Notes under the pieces: generated by a model
The model's input: the letters and a program-made list of their open reading frames with translations, nothing else
Databases searched by the model: none
What the model was told of the DNA's origin: nothing
Part shown: positions 6,200 to 15,895 of the stretch, piece by piece
How the letters are laid out: every line of letters starts with the position of its first letter
Numbering within the stretch: the stretch's first letter is position 1
Position numbers and translations under genes: made by a program
Origin: an uncultured Bacteroides sp.
Lineage (GTDB): Bacteria; Bacteroidota; Bacteroidia; Bacteroidales; Bacteroidaceae
Reading direction: 5' to 3'
Assembly: GCF_963675905.1 (NCBI RefSeq)
Contig: NZ_OY780936.1
Coordinates: 1,621,946-1,685,945 of the forward strand
Length of the DNA stretch: 64,000 bases

Positions 6200-7351
6200 T
6201 CAATAAGAGTGATCTTCTTTTTTCAATTCCTGAGAATCAATCTTCTTATTATCAATAGCACGCCATGCATAAAATATATATGCTACGACGAATGGCACTA
6301 AAATTGAGACGAAAGCCATAGTTTTCAATGTGAAAAGACTCGAAGAACTATTTGCTAAAGTCAGAGAGCTCTGCAAATCGGCATTCGAAGGATAGTAAGC
6401 TGTGTTATTCAGTCCGGCACAAAGAAACAAAGCCAAAACAGTCAATACTGTACCGATACCTGTAAACCATATCCCACTCTTAAATTTACTGTCAAAAAAG
6501 GACTTTATAATTCCAAAAAGAACCAGAACAACCCCTGCAAGAAAAGAGATCAATACAGCCGGCATCTCAATAAAGTTAGTCAGGTATTTATGTGGTTCCA
6601 TCACAATCATTCTTGTTTGCGGATTAACAGCAAAGCCATCTTTCAGCAAAACATAAACAGCAAAAGCCAAGAAGAATACCAAAAACAAAAGAGCATTGGG
6701 AAGTAGCGCCTTATGAAACCTTGGATTTAATTCCTTATCATCTATATTATTGGTAAAATATAGCAAACCTAAAACACGGGCAAGGAAGAACACAGCCAAG
6801 CCAAGGCATACATTCCACAGATTAAGTAATGCATCCAGTCCGTGAGAACCATTCGCCCAGGATGAGATAACCGGCATCAGCTGATCGGCCATATTATCTT
6901 TATTGATATAAAAGTTAGATCCGGTGAAGAATGTAGCTACAGCTCCACCTAAAAGAACAGGACCTACCACTCCATTTATCACAAGAAATATCTGATAAGT
7001 CTTTTTCCCTAGTAAGTTTCCCGCTTTAGACTGAAACTCATAAGAGACAGCCTGCAATATAAAGCTGAAAAGGATAATCATCCATAACCAATAGGCTCCG
7101 CCAAAGCTGGTACTATAGAATAAAGGAAACGAAGCAAAGAATGCTCCTCCGAAAGTAACCAGTGTGGTAAAAGTAAACTCCCATTTGCGCCCGGTTGAAT
7201 TTACCAGTAGCTTTCGTTGTTCATCCGTTTTAGCAACTTGAAAGAGTAACGAATTTCCTCCCTGAACAAAAAGCAGAAAGACCAGCAACGCTCCCAAAAG
7301 AGAGATGATAAACCACCAATATTGCTGTAAAAATATATAAGTTGTATTCAT
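6200..7351 (-). CDS. cydB: Cytochrome bd ubiquinol oxidase subunit II
   Basis: A 383-residue integral membrane protein with eight to nine predicted hydrophobic helices. The N-terminus has the quinol-oxidase subunit II pattern QYWWFIISLLGALLVFLLFVQGG, followed by the polar stretch RKLLVNSTGRKWEFTFTTLVTFGGAFFASFPL. With CydA it forms the terminal oxidase that takes electrons from quinol to reduce oxygen to water at very low oxygen levels (nanaerobic respiration in Bacteroides). It lies 39 bp after cydA on the same strand and ends in a charged cytoplasmic tail (KKIDSQELKKEDHSY). A terminator follows. Confidence 0.95.
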   Translation of the reverse strand: MNTTYIFLQQYWWFIISLLGALLVFLLFVQGGNSLLFQVAKTDEQRKLLVNSTGRKWEFTFTTLVTFGGAFFASFPLFYSTSFGGAYWLWMIILFSFILQAVSYEFQSKAGNLLGKKTYQIFLVINGVVGPVLLGGAVATFFTGSNFYINKDNMADQLMPVISSWANGSHGLDALLNLWNVCLGLAVFFLARVLGLLYFTNNIDDKELNPRFHKALLPNALLFLVFFLAFAVYVLLKDGFAVNPQTRMIVMEPHKYLTNFIEMPAVLISFLAGVVLVLFGIIKSFFDSKFKSGIWFTGIGTVLTVLALFLCAGLNNTAYYPSNADLQSSLTLANSSSSLFTLKTMAFVSILVPFVVAYIFYAWRAIDNKKIDSQELKKEDHSY

Positions 7352-7390
7352 AATATTCTCCTATTATTTATCTGTTATAATAAAACTTCA

Positions 7391-8938
7391 TCAAGCCTCG
7401 GGACCTTTTTTAATTTCCTTAAGCATAATACCTACTTCTGCAATCAGCATCACAGTAAACAGGAACAGGAATATAAAGAAGGTTGTCTGCACCGAACCAA
7501 CATCCAACTTGGATATTGAAGCAGACGTAGGAAGCATATCCTGAATAGCCCATGGTTGACGACCAACCTCGGCAACTACCCATCCCGCTTGTCCGGCAAT
7601 ATATCCCAAAGGAATGGTAAGTATAGCAATCCAATGCATCCATTTCATTTCAGCCAGATTTTTTCTATATGCAAAGAAAAGAACCAATGCAAAGAATAGT
7701 ATAAAATAGCCGCCCAGTATCACCATAATTCGAAATGCATAGAACGTAAGCGTTACATTAGGAATCAGTTCATTCACATCCTTAATATATCCATATCCGA
7801 AGTACTGTATATTATCTTTTAGTATCTTACGGCAAAACATTGCGTCTTCTTTATTTCCTGCTTTCATGGCTGCCCGATATGCACCTAAGGCAGAAATTGC
7901 CGTTTTACCCATAGCAATCTTATCAGCAGCAGGGATAGCTGTTGTTCCATCGTTTAATTTATATCCCCCCTCTATAATATTCTTTATGCCGGGAACATAA
8001 GCATTCAAATCTCTGGTAGCCAGAAAAGAAAGAATCTTGGGCATTTTTACATCAACAATGAAAGGTCGTATACCATCATTATATCTTTCCTTATCAGGAT
8101 TTAGCACTCCAGCCGCAACAAGAGGAGCTCCATTTTGTCCTTCATAGAAACCTTCCATAGCCGCCAGCTTCATTGGCTGAGTTTGTGCCACCAGATAAGC
8201 AGAACTATCTCCTGTCCAGGCAACAAGTAAAGAAGCAACCAAGCCAACAATTGCACCAATTTTCATACTGGCAATAGCAAATTCGTGATGGCGCTTTTTT
8301 AATAAAAACCACGCACTGATGCCAACCACAAATATTGCTCCCAATATCCAACCGGAAAGTACACTATGAAGAAATTTACTGAGAGCTACCGGAGAAAAGG
8401 CTACTGCAATGAAATCCATCATTTCATTACGAACAGTATCCGGATTAAATGTCATACCTACAGGATTCTGCATCCATGCATTTGCAACCAGAATCCACCA
8501 GGCAGAAAGAGTTGCTCCAATTCCGGTAAGCCAGGTAGAAGCTAAGTGAAAGCCTTTACTAACCTTGTTCCATCCAAAGAACATCACAGCAATAAAGGTA
8601 GACTCCATAAAAAAAGCTAATATCCCTTCAATAGCTAGCGGAGCACCAAAAATATCTCCCACAAACCAGGAATAGTTACTCCAATTAGTACCAAATTCAA
8701 ATTCAAGGATTATGCCGGTTGCCACACCAATCGCAAAATTGATACCAAACAGTTTCATCCAAAACTTAGCAGTTTTCTGCCAGAGCTCCTTACCTGTTCT
8801 ATAATATAAGGTTTCCATAATGGCCATAATTACCGCTAATCCAAGTGTAAGCGGAACAAAAAGCCAGTGATACATAGCGGTAAGAGCAAACTGCGCTCTC
8901 GACCAATCAATTAAAGAGACGTCTATACTTTCTATCAT
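7391..8938 (-). CDS. cydA: Cytochrome bd ubiquinol oxidase subunit I
   Basis: A 515-residue membrane protein carrying the haem-bearing core of cytochrome bd. The N-terminal RAQFALTAMYHWLFVPLTLG includes the conserved His ligand. The segment GINFAIGVATGIILEFEFGTNW and the motif EVGRQPW near residue 460 are diagnostic of CydA. The quinol-binding Q-loop is of ordinary length for Bacteroidota and contains an insertion with NPDKERYNDGIRPF. It is the middle gene of a DUF4492-cydA-cydB operon, 13 bp after the DUF4492 stop. Confidence 0.96.
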   Translation of the reverse strand: MIESIDVSLIDWSRAQFALTAMYHWLFVPLTLGLAVIMAIMETLYYRTGKELWQKTAKFWMKLFGINFAIGVATGIILEFEFGTNWSNYSWFVGDIFGAPLAIEGILAFFMESTFIAVMFFGWNKVSKGFHLASTWLTGIGATLSAWWILVANAWMQNPVGMTFNPDTVRNEMMDFIAVAFSPVALSKFLHSVLSGWILGAIFVVGISAWFLLKKRHHEFAIASMKIGAIVGLVASLLVAWTGDSSAYLVAQTQPMKLAAMEGFYEGQNGAPLVAAGVLNPDKERYNDGIRPFIVDVKMPKILSFLATRDLNAYVPGIKNIIEGGYKLNDGTTAIPAADKIAMGKTAISALGAYRAAMKAGNKEDAMFCRKILKDNIQYFGYGYIKDVNELIPNVTLTFYAFRIMVILGGYFILFFALVLFFAYRKNLAEMKWMHWIAILTIPLGYIAGQAGWVVAEVGRQPWAIQDMLPTSASISKLDVGSVQTTFFIFLFLFTVMLIAEVGIMLKEIKKGPEA

Positions 8939-8951
8939 ATTACATATTTTT

Positions 8952-9176
8952 TTAAGGTCGTGCCCTATTTATTAATTCATTTCCTACATAATTTTGTTTC
9001 TGCTCTTCTGTTTTTTGCTTCCCAAGAAAGTTTGGAAAGAAAAACCATTTTAAAATAAAAAACAAGATGAAAAGCTTGATTATTATAATCGCCCACAAAG
9101 TTTTTCCTAAAGTCATAGAGCGAAAACCCTCTAAATAAAAGTAAAAAATGCGAACTATAAAATTTCTTTTAACCAT
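8952..9176 (-). CDS. DUF4492 family small membrane protein of the cyd operon
   Basis: A 74-residue protein with one strong membrane helix (about residues 26-48, IIIIKLFILFFILKWFFFP) and a basic N-terminus with the family pattern FYFYLEGFRSMTLGKTLW. DUF4492 proteins are found directly upstream of cydA in Bacteroidota and Campylobacterota. Position and length fit a small accessory subunit or assembly factor of cytochrome bd, like CydX in Proteobacteria, but that role is inferred from context only. It is the first gene of the operon. Confidence 0.82.
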   Translation of the reverse strand: MVKRNFIVRIFYFYLEGFRSMTLGKTLWAIIIIKLFILFFILKWFFFPNFLGKQKTEEQKQNYVGNELINRARP

Positions 9177-9319
9177 ACCACAGCTAATTTAACACAACAA
9201 TTAAAGGTAAATAATCGATAAAAACAAAGCATCTATCAAGGTAATCGCCTCATTTGTAGATATTTATTTCATTTTTTAAAACCCACCCATACATTTGCTC
9301 ATCACTAATGAGTTTAATT
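9177..9319. promoter_or_regulatory. Divergent promoter region between the cyd operon and the efflux operon
   Basis: For the rightward operon, TACATTTG at 9290-9297 fits the -7 box, putting the transcript start near 9303. I see no ideal -33 box at 17-20 bp. For the leftward operon, the minus strand has TTTG (9225-9228) and TACCTTTA (9202-9209) 15 bp apart, a weak match with a short spacer. Confidence 0.45.
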
Positions 9320-10645
9320 ATGAATAAATGTAAATTTATAATGTTTTTTCTTTTTTTGTTCATTTCGCAGATAATATTTTCGCAAGAACAACAAAAAAAA
9401 TGGGATTTGGCTACTTGCATAAAATATGCAATGGAGCAAAACATTCAAATCAAGAAAAGCAAGATAGCTTTTGATGAAAGCAAGGAAGATACAAAAACTG
9501 CTCGTGCAGCGATGTTTCCTTCTCTATCGTTTTCAAGTAGTCACAACCTTGTAACTACTCCGCTTAACAATACCGGAACTGGGAATAGAAGCAGTTACAA
9601 CGGGAATTATGGACTTAACTCCTCATTAACTGTTTACGATGGAGGTAAGCGCACAAAAACAATCACTCAATCGGGCATTCAGGAACGTATTCAGGAATTA
9701 GCTATTGATCAAGCTGAAAATAACATCCAGATAGCTATTACACAGAATTATATCCAGATTCTATATGCTTATGAATCTGTAAAAACGAACCAAAGTACTG
9801 TTAATGTTTCGTTAGCCCAATTAAATCGTGCCAAAGAAATGCTTAAAGCTGGTTCCATATCTAAAGCCGATCTGGCTCAACTGGAATCTCAATACAGCAC
9901 AGACAAATATCAGCTAGTGCTATCTGAAACTACTTTAAATGATTACAAGTTACAATTAAAGCAATTGTTGGAACTAGATGGAAATGAAGAAATGGATCTT
10001 GTTCTTCCCGAATTAGATAATAATTCGGCACTACTTCCATTACCAGATAAAATGCAGGTTTACAGTACAGCGCTTGCTATTATGCCGGAAATTGAGAGCA
10101 GTAAATTAAGTACAAAGACTGCTAATTTAAATGTTAATATTGCAAAAGCTGGATATATGCCAACTCTTAGTTTGAGTGCAGGCATAGGAACAAGCCACAC
10201 AACCGGAACAGACTTCACATTTGGTGAACAGGTTAAAAATGGATGGAACAATTCGATAGGGCTTTCAATCAGTGTTCCTATTTTTAATAATCGCCAGACA
10301 AAAAGTGCTGTTCAAAAGGCTAAATTAAAAGTATTAACCAGTGAGTTAAGTGAACTCGACGAGCAAAAAACTCTTTTTAAAACAATTGAGACTATTTATC
10401 TTGATGCAGTTTCTTCTCAGACTAAATTCAAGGCTGCAAAGGAAAAACTACAATCCACTCAAACCAGCTATGAATTAGTTAGCGAACAATTTAATCTGGG
10501 TATGAAAAATACCGTAGAAATACTGACCGAGAAGAATAACCTACTTAGTGCACAGCAAGAAGTTTTGCAGGCCAAATATATGACCATACTCAACACCAAA
10601 CTATTAAACTTCTATCAGGGAGAAGAATTATCATTGAATAATTAA
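9320..10645 (+). CDS. TolC-family outer membrane efflux protein
   Basis: A 441-residue outer-membrane channel protein counted from the ATG at 9320. An in-frame ATG at 9308 would lie only about 10 bp after the -7 box, so I prefer 9320. The signal peptide ends FISQIIFSQ. Two TolC-type repeats follow: KKWDLATCIKYAMEQNIQIKKSKI at the start of the first, and later helical heptads such as LNVNIAKAGYMPTLSLSAGIG and the terminal FNLGMKNTVEILTEKNNLLSAQQE. TolC homologues form trimeric tunnels through the outer membrane. The gene is followed 11 bp later by the adaptor gene, so it encodes the exit duct of this MacAB-like pump. Confidence 0.9.
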   Translation: MNKCKFIMFFLFLFISQIIFSQEQQKKWDLATCIKYAMEQNIQIKKSKIAFDESKEDTKTARAAMFPSLSFSSSHNLVTTPLNNTGTGNRSSYNGNYGLNSSLTVYDGGKRTKTITQSGIQERIQELAIDQAENNIQIAITQNYIQILYAYESVKTNQSTVNVSLAQLNRAKEMLKAGSISKADLAQLESQYSTDKYQLVLSETTLNDYKLQLKQLLELDGNEEMDLVLPELDNNSALLPLPDKMQVYSTALAIMPEIESSKLSTKTANLNVNIAKAGYMPTLSLSAGIGTSHTTGTDFTFGEQVKNGWNNSIGLSISVPIFNNRQTKSAVQKAKLKVLTSELSELDEQKTLFKTIETIYLDAVSSQTKFKAAKEKLQSTQTSYELVSEQFNLGMKNTVEILTEKNNLLSAQQEVLQAKYMTILNTKLLNFYQGEELSLNN

Positions 10646-10656
10646 AAAATCTGCAT

Positions 10657-11877
10657 ATGAACAAGAAAAAGAAAATAATCATCGCATCTTTTACAGGAAT
10701 TCTTGTTATTGGAATTGCCGTATGGATGTTCTGTGGACCAGCTAAGGAGAATAAAGTAGCTTACGAAACAACTAAAGTCTCCAATGAAAATATCAGTAAT
10801 ACGGTTACAGCAACCGGAACAGTAGAACCAGTTACTCAGGTAGAAGTCGGAACTCAGGTATCAGGTATAGTAGATAAACTTTTTGTGGACTATAATTCAG
10901 TAGTAAAAAAAGGACAGGTTCTTGCTGAGTTAGACAAAAAGACGTTGCAGTCAGAGCTTGCATCTAAAAGAAGTAATATGGCTTCGTGCAAAACTGAATA
11001 TGAATATCAACTAAAGAATTACACACGGGCCAAAACTTTGCACGAAAAGAATCTGGTAAGCGACACTGATTATGAAACAGCATATTACAATTATCAGAAA
11101 GCTAAGAATTCATACGATATCAGTAAGAATGATTACCAGAAAGCACAAACAAATATAGGATATGCAACCATCTACTCTCCCATTGACGGAGTTATTCTTT
11201 CGCGCTCTGTTGAAGCCGGACAGACAGTAGCTGCAAGCTTTAGTACTCCAACCCTTTTCATTATTGCCAATGATCTGAAAAAGATGAGAGTAATTGCTAA
11301 TGTTGATGAAGCTGACATAGGTAATGTAAAAGTTAGACAGCGCGTTAGCTTTACTGTAGATGCTTACCCGGACGATACTTTCGAAGGAGAAGTTACTGAG
11401 GTTCGTCAGGAAGCTACAACAACAAACAATGTAGTAACTTATGAAGTTGTAATCAGTGCGCCTAATCCTGATTTAAAACTAAAGCCAGGATTGACTGCTA
11501 ACATAACAATCTATACGTTAGAGAAAAATGGTGTACTAAGTGTTCCTTCGAAAGCATTACGCTTTACTCCGGATCCTACAGTTATAGGCAACGAAGATAA
11601 AGTTGTAAAAGCTGGAAATATAAAGGAAGATGCCACTCACAAAATATTATGGAAACGTGAAGGAAAATCCTTCACAGCTATTCCTGTAGAAATTGGAATT
11701 ACAAACGGAACACTAACTGAGATTATATCAGGTATTCAGTCTGGACAAGAAATTGTTACAGGAGCCGCCGCAGGACAAATGCCGGGACAAACAACGCAGG
11801 CTGCTCAGGGTGAAGAACAAAAAAGTGAAAGTTCGCCTTTTATGCCGCAACGCCCAGGAGGTAACAAAAACAAATAG
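10657..11877 (+). CDS. MacA-like periplasmic adaptor (membrane fusion protein)
   Basis: A 406-residue membrane-fusion protein with one N-terminal membrane anchor (about residues 5-25, IIIASFTGILVIGIAVWMF). The lipoyl/biotinyl-type halves are visible (TATGTVEPVTQVEVGTQVSG and TIYSPIDGVILSRSVEAGQTV), separated by a helical hairpin (about residues 100-165). A beta-barrel domain (VIANVDEADIGNVKVRQRVSFTVDAYPDD) and a membrane-proximal domain follow. The last 35 residues are Gln/Pro-rich and low-complexity. MacA-type adaptors link an inner-membrane ABC pump to TolC; gene order fits exactly. The stop is five bases before the ATPase gene. Confidence 0.9.
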   Translation: MNKKKKIIIASFTGILVIGIAVWMFCGPAKENKVAYETTKVSNENISNTVTATGTVEPVTQVEVGTQVSGIVDKLFVDYNSVVKKGQVLAELDKKTLQSELASKRSNMASCKTEYEYQLKNYTRAKTLHEKNLVSDTDYETAYYNYQKAKNSYDISKNDYQKAQTNIGYATIYSPIDGVILSRSVEAGQTVAASFSTPTLFIIANDLKKMRVIANVDEADIGNVKVRQRVSFTVDAYPDDTFEGEVTEVRQEATTTNNVVTYEVVISAPNPDLKLKPGLTANITIYTLEKNGVLSVPSKALRFTPDPTVIGNEDKVVKAGNIKEDATHKILWKREGKSFTAIPVEIGITNGTLTEIISGIQSGQEIVTGAAAGQMPGQTTQAAQGEEQKSESSPFMPQRPGGNKNK

Positions 11878-11882
11878 CAAAG

Positions 11883-12629
11883 ATGAATAAAGAACCCATA
11901 ATTGAATTAAATAACATCAAGCGGGAATTTATTGTCGGAGAGGAAACGGTACATGCCCTCAGAGGGGTATCATTCTCTATCTACGAAGGTGAGTTCGTCA
12001 CCATCATGGGAACCAGTGGTTCGGGAAAGTCAACCCTTCTGAATTTGCTGGGTTGCCTTGACACACCAACTACCGGAGAATATCTGCTTGATGGGGTAAA
12101 GGTGCGGGATATGGAAAAGGCAGAACGGGCTGTGCTGCGTAACCGTAAAATAGGTTTTGTATTCCAAAGTTATAACCTGTTACCCAAAACAACAGCCATA
12201 GAGAATGTTGAATTACCCTTGATGTACAATCCAAAAGTATCGGCTACCACACGAAGAGAAAAAGCCGTTCAGGCTCTTATTAAAGTAGGACTGGGTGATC
12301 GTCTGCAGCACAAGAGTAATCAGATGTCTGGTGGACAGATGCAAAGAGTTGCCATTGCCCGTGCATTGGTAAACGATCCGGTAATTATCCTGGCCGATGA
12401 AGCAACCGGTAATCTGGACACTCGTACATCATTTGAAATACTGGTGCTCTTCCAGGAACTTCACAAAGCTGGAAGAACTATTATTTTCGTAACTCATAAT
12501 CCTGAAATTGCACAATTCTGCAGTCGGAATATTATTTTGAGAGACGGTCATGTTGTGGAGGATAGAATTAATGAAAAGGTATTATCCGCCAAAGAAGCAC
12601 TAGAGGCTTTGCCCATTGAAAAAGAATAA
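11883..12629 (+). CDS. MacB-type ABC transporter ATP-binding protein
   Basis: A 248-residue ATPase of the LolD/MacB N-terminal class. Walker A is GTSGSGKST (residues 43-51), the Q-loop lies in [12 protein letters not shown], the signature is [14 protein letters not shown], Walker B is [13 protein letters not shown], and the H-loop is VTHN. In MacB of E. coli this domain is fused to the permease; here the two are separate genes three bases apart. It should drive export by the MacA/TolC pump in the inner membrane, with unknown substrate (peptides, siderophores or antibiotics are typical). Confidence 0.93.
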   Translation: MNKEPIIELNNIKREFIVGEETVHALRGVSFSIYEGEFVTIMGTSGSGKSTLLNLLGCLDTPTTGEYLLDGVKVRDMEKAERAVLRNRKIGFVFQSYNLLPKTTAIENVELPLMYNPKVSATTRREKAVQALIKVGLGDRLQHKSNQMSGGQMQRVAIARALVNDPVIILADEATGNLDTRTSFEILVLFQELHKAGRTIIFVTHNPEIAQFCSRNIILRDGHVVEDRINEKVLSAKEALEALPIEKE

Positions 12630-12632
12630 AAT

Positions 12633-13853
12633 ATGAACGGAACCAATTTATTTAAAATAGCGCTAAAGGCTCTGAACAATAATAAGTTCAGAACATTTCT
12701 AACAATGCTGGGAATCATTATTGGTGTGGCATCTGTTATCACCATGCTTGCCATCGGACAAGGCTCCAAAAAAAGTATTCAAAGCCAGATTTCGGAAATG
12801 GGAAGTAATATGATTATGATTATGCCGGGAAACATGGAACGTGGTGGTGTTCGTCAAGGAGCAAGCGACATGCAAACGTTGAAACTTGAAGATTACAAAT
12901 CTTTGGTCAACGAATGTAAGTATCTGGCAGGCGTATCACCGGTTGTAAGCAGCAGCGGACAGTTTATTTACGGCGCAAACAATTATCCAAGCTCTATCTC
13001 GGGTGTAGGAGAAGATTATCTTAAAATTCGTCAGCTAACAGTAGAAAGCGGTGAAACTTTTACTCTGCATGACATTCAGGCATCGGCAAAAGTATGCTTG
13101 ATAGGTAAAACAATTGCCGACAATCTTTTTACCGGTGGAGAAGACCCCGTTGGTAAAGTGATTCGTTTCAATAAAATTCCGTTTAAAGTAATCGGAGTTT
13201 TGAAAAGTAAAGGATACAATAGCATGGGGCAAGACCAGGATGCCGTAGTTTTATCACCATACACAACTATACAAAAAAGAGTTCTGGCCATAACACATTT
13301 GCAAGGAATATATTGCTCGGCCCTGACAGAAGATATGACAGACAATGCGACAAAGGAAATTACATCAATTATCCGCCACAACCACAAGCTCAAAGATGCA
13401 GACGAAGATGATTTCGACGTCCGCAGTCAGAAAGAACTCAGCACAATGTTGAGTTCTACTACTGACCTTATGACTATTTTATTAGCATGTATTGCCGGTA
13501 TTTCATTAGTTGTTGGTGGTATTGGTATCATGAATATCATGTATGTCAGTGTAACAGAACGCACCCGCGAAATTGGTTTGAGAATGAGTGTTGGTGCAAG
13601 AGGCATTGACATTCTGAGTCAGTTCCTGATAGAAGCTGTCCTTATCAGTATTACCGGAGGCATTATCGGAGTAATAATAGGCGTTGGAACATCTTATGGA
13701 GTGAAGTTTCTTGCAAGTTGGCCTATCTACATACAACCATGGAGTGTTTTCTTATCCTTCGGTGTATGTACTATTACAGGTATATTCTTTGGATGGTACC
13801 CTGCAAAGAAAGCTGCAGATCTAGATCCGATTGAAGCAATCAGGTATGAATAA
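12633..13853 (+). CDS. MacB-type ABC transporter permease (FtsX-like)
   Basis: A 406-residue permease with one N-terminal helix (LTMLGIIIGVASVITMLAIG, about 24-43), a large periplasmic domain (about 45-275) of MacB_PCD type, and three C-terminal helices of the FtsX fold ending GIFFGWYPAKKAADLDPIEAIRYE. The last motif, PxxAIRYE, is the standard MacB C-terminus. It completes a four-gene TolC-MacA-MacB set. A histidine kinase gene begins 53 bp later, with its own candidate -7 box. Confidence 0.93.
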   Translation: MNGTNLFKIALKALNNNKFRTFLTMLGIIIGVASVITMLAIGQGSKKSIQSQISEMGSNMIMIMPGNMERGGVRQGASDMQTLKLEDYKSLVNECKYLAGVSPVVSSSGQFIYGANNYPSSISGVGEDYLKIRQLTVESGETFTLHDIQASAKVCLIGKTIADNLFTGGEDPVGKVIRFNKIPFKVIGVLKSKGYNSMGQDQDAVVLSPYTTIQKRVLAITHLQGIYCSALTEDMTDNATKEITSIIRHNHKLKDADEDDFDVRSQKELSTMLSSTTDLMTILLACIAGISLVVGGIGIMNIMYVSVTERTREIGLRMSVGARGIDILSQFLIEAVLISITGGIIGVIIGVGTSYGVKFLASWPIYIQPWSVFLSFGVCTITGIFFGWYPAKKAADLDPIEAIRYE

Positions 13854-13890
13854 TTTAGCTAAAAAAGCAAAGAAAAGAGCTTCATTTTAT

Positions 13891-13898
13891 TATATTTG
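13891..13898 (+). promoter_or_regulatory. Candidate -7 box just ahead of the LytS gene
   Basis: TATATTTG at 13891-13898 matches the Bacteroidota -7 consensus exactly, only 8 bp before the ATG at 13907. If used, it would yield a transcript with almost no leader. No strong -33 match is seen, so it may be a chance match in AT-rich sequence. Confidence 0.35.
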
Positions 13899-13906
13899 CA
13901 ACTATT

Positions 13907-15055
13907 ATGAAGCAGCAAATCAATAATCAGCGTCCCCTGGAATTAGTTATCCATATAATTGGATGGGGTATATTATTTGGGTTTCCTTTCTTTTTTACTA
14001 ATAAGTTAGGAAGCAACAATATTAATTGGCAAGAGTACCTTAGGCATACAATGGTACCCTTGTCATTGCTGGTTGTGTTTTATATAAACTATCTCTATTT
14101 AATTCCTAACTTTTTCTTTAAGAACCTTACAAAGCGCTATATCATAATAAATATATTTCTGGTAATTATTATGAGTATAGGACTTCATTTCTGGCAAGAA
14201 ATCAATTTCCCGTCTGGTATTGACGTTCCTCCTCCACCTGTTAGCAAGGTAGTGGAAGAACTTCATCCCGGCAATTTCCCCAGATCTAACTGGATTTTCT
14301 TTGCCCGTGATATGTTCTCGCTTATGCTAACCGTAGTATTAAGCTTATCCATAAAGATGAGTTCGCGCTGGACAGAATCGGAAACAGCTTTGCGCGAAGC
14401 AGAAAAAAGTAAGGCGGAAGCTGAAAAGAGTAAAGCAGAAGCAGAAAAGAGCATGACAGAAGCTGAACTTAAGAATCTTAAGGATCAGCTAAACCCACAT
14501 TTCCTGCTTAATACACTGAACAACATTTATGCCCTGATTGCTTTTTCTCCGGAAAAAGCTCAGCAAGCCGTGCAAGATTTAAGTAAGTTGCTAAGATATG
14601 TGCTCTATGATAACAATCAGACTTATGTATCTCTGAGAAAAGAAGTAGAGTTTATGCAAAACTATATTGAGCTGATGAAAATCCGCTTGTCGGACAATAT
14701 TAAGATCGACGTAAAGATGCATACGCTAAACGGCACAGATACCAAAGTAGCTCCCTTACTCTTTATATCACTTATAGAGAATGCTTTTAAACACGGCGTA
14801 AGTTACAGCGTTCCTTCATTTATAAATATAAGTCTGGAAGAACAATTAGACGGCTCTATAGTATGCCACATTGAAAATAGTTTCTTTCCTAAAAGCGAGC
14901 ACGATAAAAGCGGTTCGGGCATAGGACTGGAATCTTTGCAAAAACGTCTCGAATTGCTCTATCCCGAACATTACAAATGGGAGAAAGGCATAAAAGATAA
15001 CGTATATATATCTCATTTAGTAATAAGTAATAGTGACAATATAACGACTAAATAA
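13907..15055 (+). CDS. LytS-type sensor histidine kinase
   Basis: A 382-residue kinase with four N-terminal membrane helices (about residues 10-150), then a coiled coil made of seven-residue repeats (REAEKSK, AEAEKSK, AEAEKSM) and a His_kinase domain. The phospho-acceptor is H198 in DQLNPHFLLNTLNNIYAL. A compact HATPase domain follows, with ISLIENAFKHGV (N-box) and SGSGIGLESLQKRL. This is the LytS/YehU class, which pairs with LytTR response regulators; the partner starts 8 bp after the stop. Placement directly after an efflux operon suggests the pair senses envelope stress or the pump substrate, an inference from position. Confidence 0.92.
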   Translation: MKQQINNQRPLELVIHIIGWGILFGFPFFFTNKLGSNNINWQEYLRHTMVPLSLLVVFYINYLYLIPNFFFKNLTKRYIIINIFLVIIMSIGLHFWQEINFPSGIDVPPPPVSKVVEELHPGNFPRSNWIFFARDMFSLMLTVVLSLSIKMSSRWTESETALREAEKSKAEAEKSKAEAEKSMTEAELKNLKDQLNPHFLLNTLNNIYALIAFSPEKAQQAVQDLSKLLRYVLYDNNQTYVSLRKEVEFMQNYIELMKIRLSDNIKIDVKMHTLNGTDTKVAPLLFISLIENAFKHGVSYSVPSFINISLEEQLDGSIVCHIENSFFPKSEHDKSGSGIGLESLQKRLELLYPEHYKWEKGIKDNVYISHLVISNSDNITTK

Positions 15056-15063
15056 ACTAAACT

Positions 15064-15843
15064 ATGATTCTTAATTGTTGTATTATTGACGATGAACCTT
15101 TAGCTTTAGATCTTCTGGAAAGCTACGTGCTCAAGACTCCATTTTTAAAGCTTACAGGTAAGTATCTAGGAGCGTTACAAGCAATGCATGAACTTCAAAG
15201 CAATGATGTTGATCTCCTGTTCCTGGATATTCAGATGCCGGGACTCAACGGACTCGACTTCTCTAAAATGGTTCCTGAAAAAACGCGCATTATATTTACC
15301 ACAGCTTTTAATCAATATGCTTTAGATAGTTATAAAGTAAACGCTCTCGACTATCTGCTAAAGCCTATTAGTTATCTTGACTTTCTGCAAGCAGCCAATA
15401 AAGCACTGCGCTGGTTCGAGATTGTTCGTCGCCCTTCTCCTCTTGTTGCAGAGCCTGTTGCCAATGTTGCCCCTGCAACACCAACTGCAGCTCCTGAAAA
15501 AGAAGAAATAGACAGCATCTTTGTAAAAAGCGATTATAAGCTGATTCAGATTAAACTGGCGCATATTCTTTATATAGAAGGATTAAAAGATTACATAAAG
15601 ATTTATACAGAAGATGAGCCGAAGCCAATCCTTTCTCTGATGAGTATGAAGTCTATGGAAGAGCTCCTTCCATCAGGACGCTTTATGCGGGTACATCGTT
15701 CGTATATTGTACAGATAGAAAAAATTAAAGTAATTGATCGTAACCGTATCGTTTTTGGCAAAACATACATACCAATAAGTGACACATACAAAAAAGATTT
15801 TGCAGCATTTCTTAGTGGAAGATCGCTCAATCATCCTATGTAA
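15064..15843 (+). CDS. LytTR-family response regulator
   Basis: A 259-residue regulator. The N-terminal receiver has IDDEP (acidic pocket) and D55 in LFLDIQMPGLNG, then a Pro/Ala-rich linker of about 25 residues (ANVAPATPTAAPEKEE). The C-terminal LytTR DNA-binding domain (about 158-255) has IFVKSDYKLIQIKLAHILYI and GRFMRVHRSYIVQ. It should be phosphorylated by the kinase encoded just upstream and bind paired direct repeats. A terminator follows. Likely targets are the adjacent efflux genes, which I infer from position only. Confidence 0.93.
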   Translation: MILNCCIIDDEPLALDLLESYVLKTPFLKLTGKYLGALQAMHELQSNDVDLLFLDIQMPGLNGLDFSKMVPEKTRIIFTTAFNQYALDSYKVNALDYLLKPISYLDFLQAANKALRWFEIVRRPSPLVAEPVANVAPATPTAAPEKEEIDSIFVKSDYKLIQIKLAHILYIEGLKDYIKIYTEDEPKPILSLMSMKSMEELLPSGRFMRVHRSYIVQIEKIKVIDRNRIVFGKTYIPISDTYKKDFAAFLSGRSLNHPM

Positions 15844-15895
15844 ATCCAGAATATACAATTACTGGTATTCATTCCCGTAGTAATTCAGAAATAAA

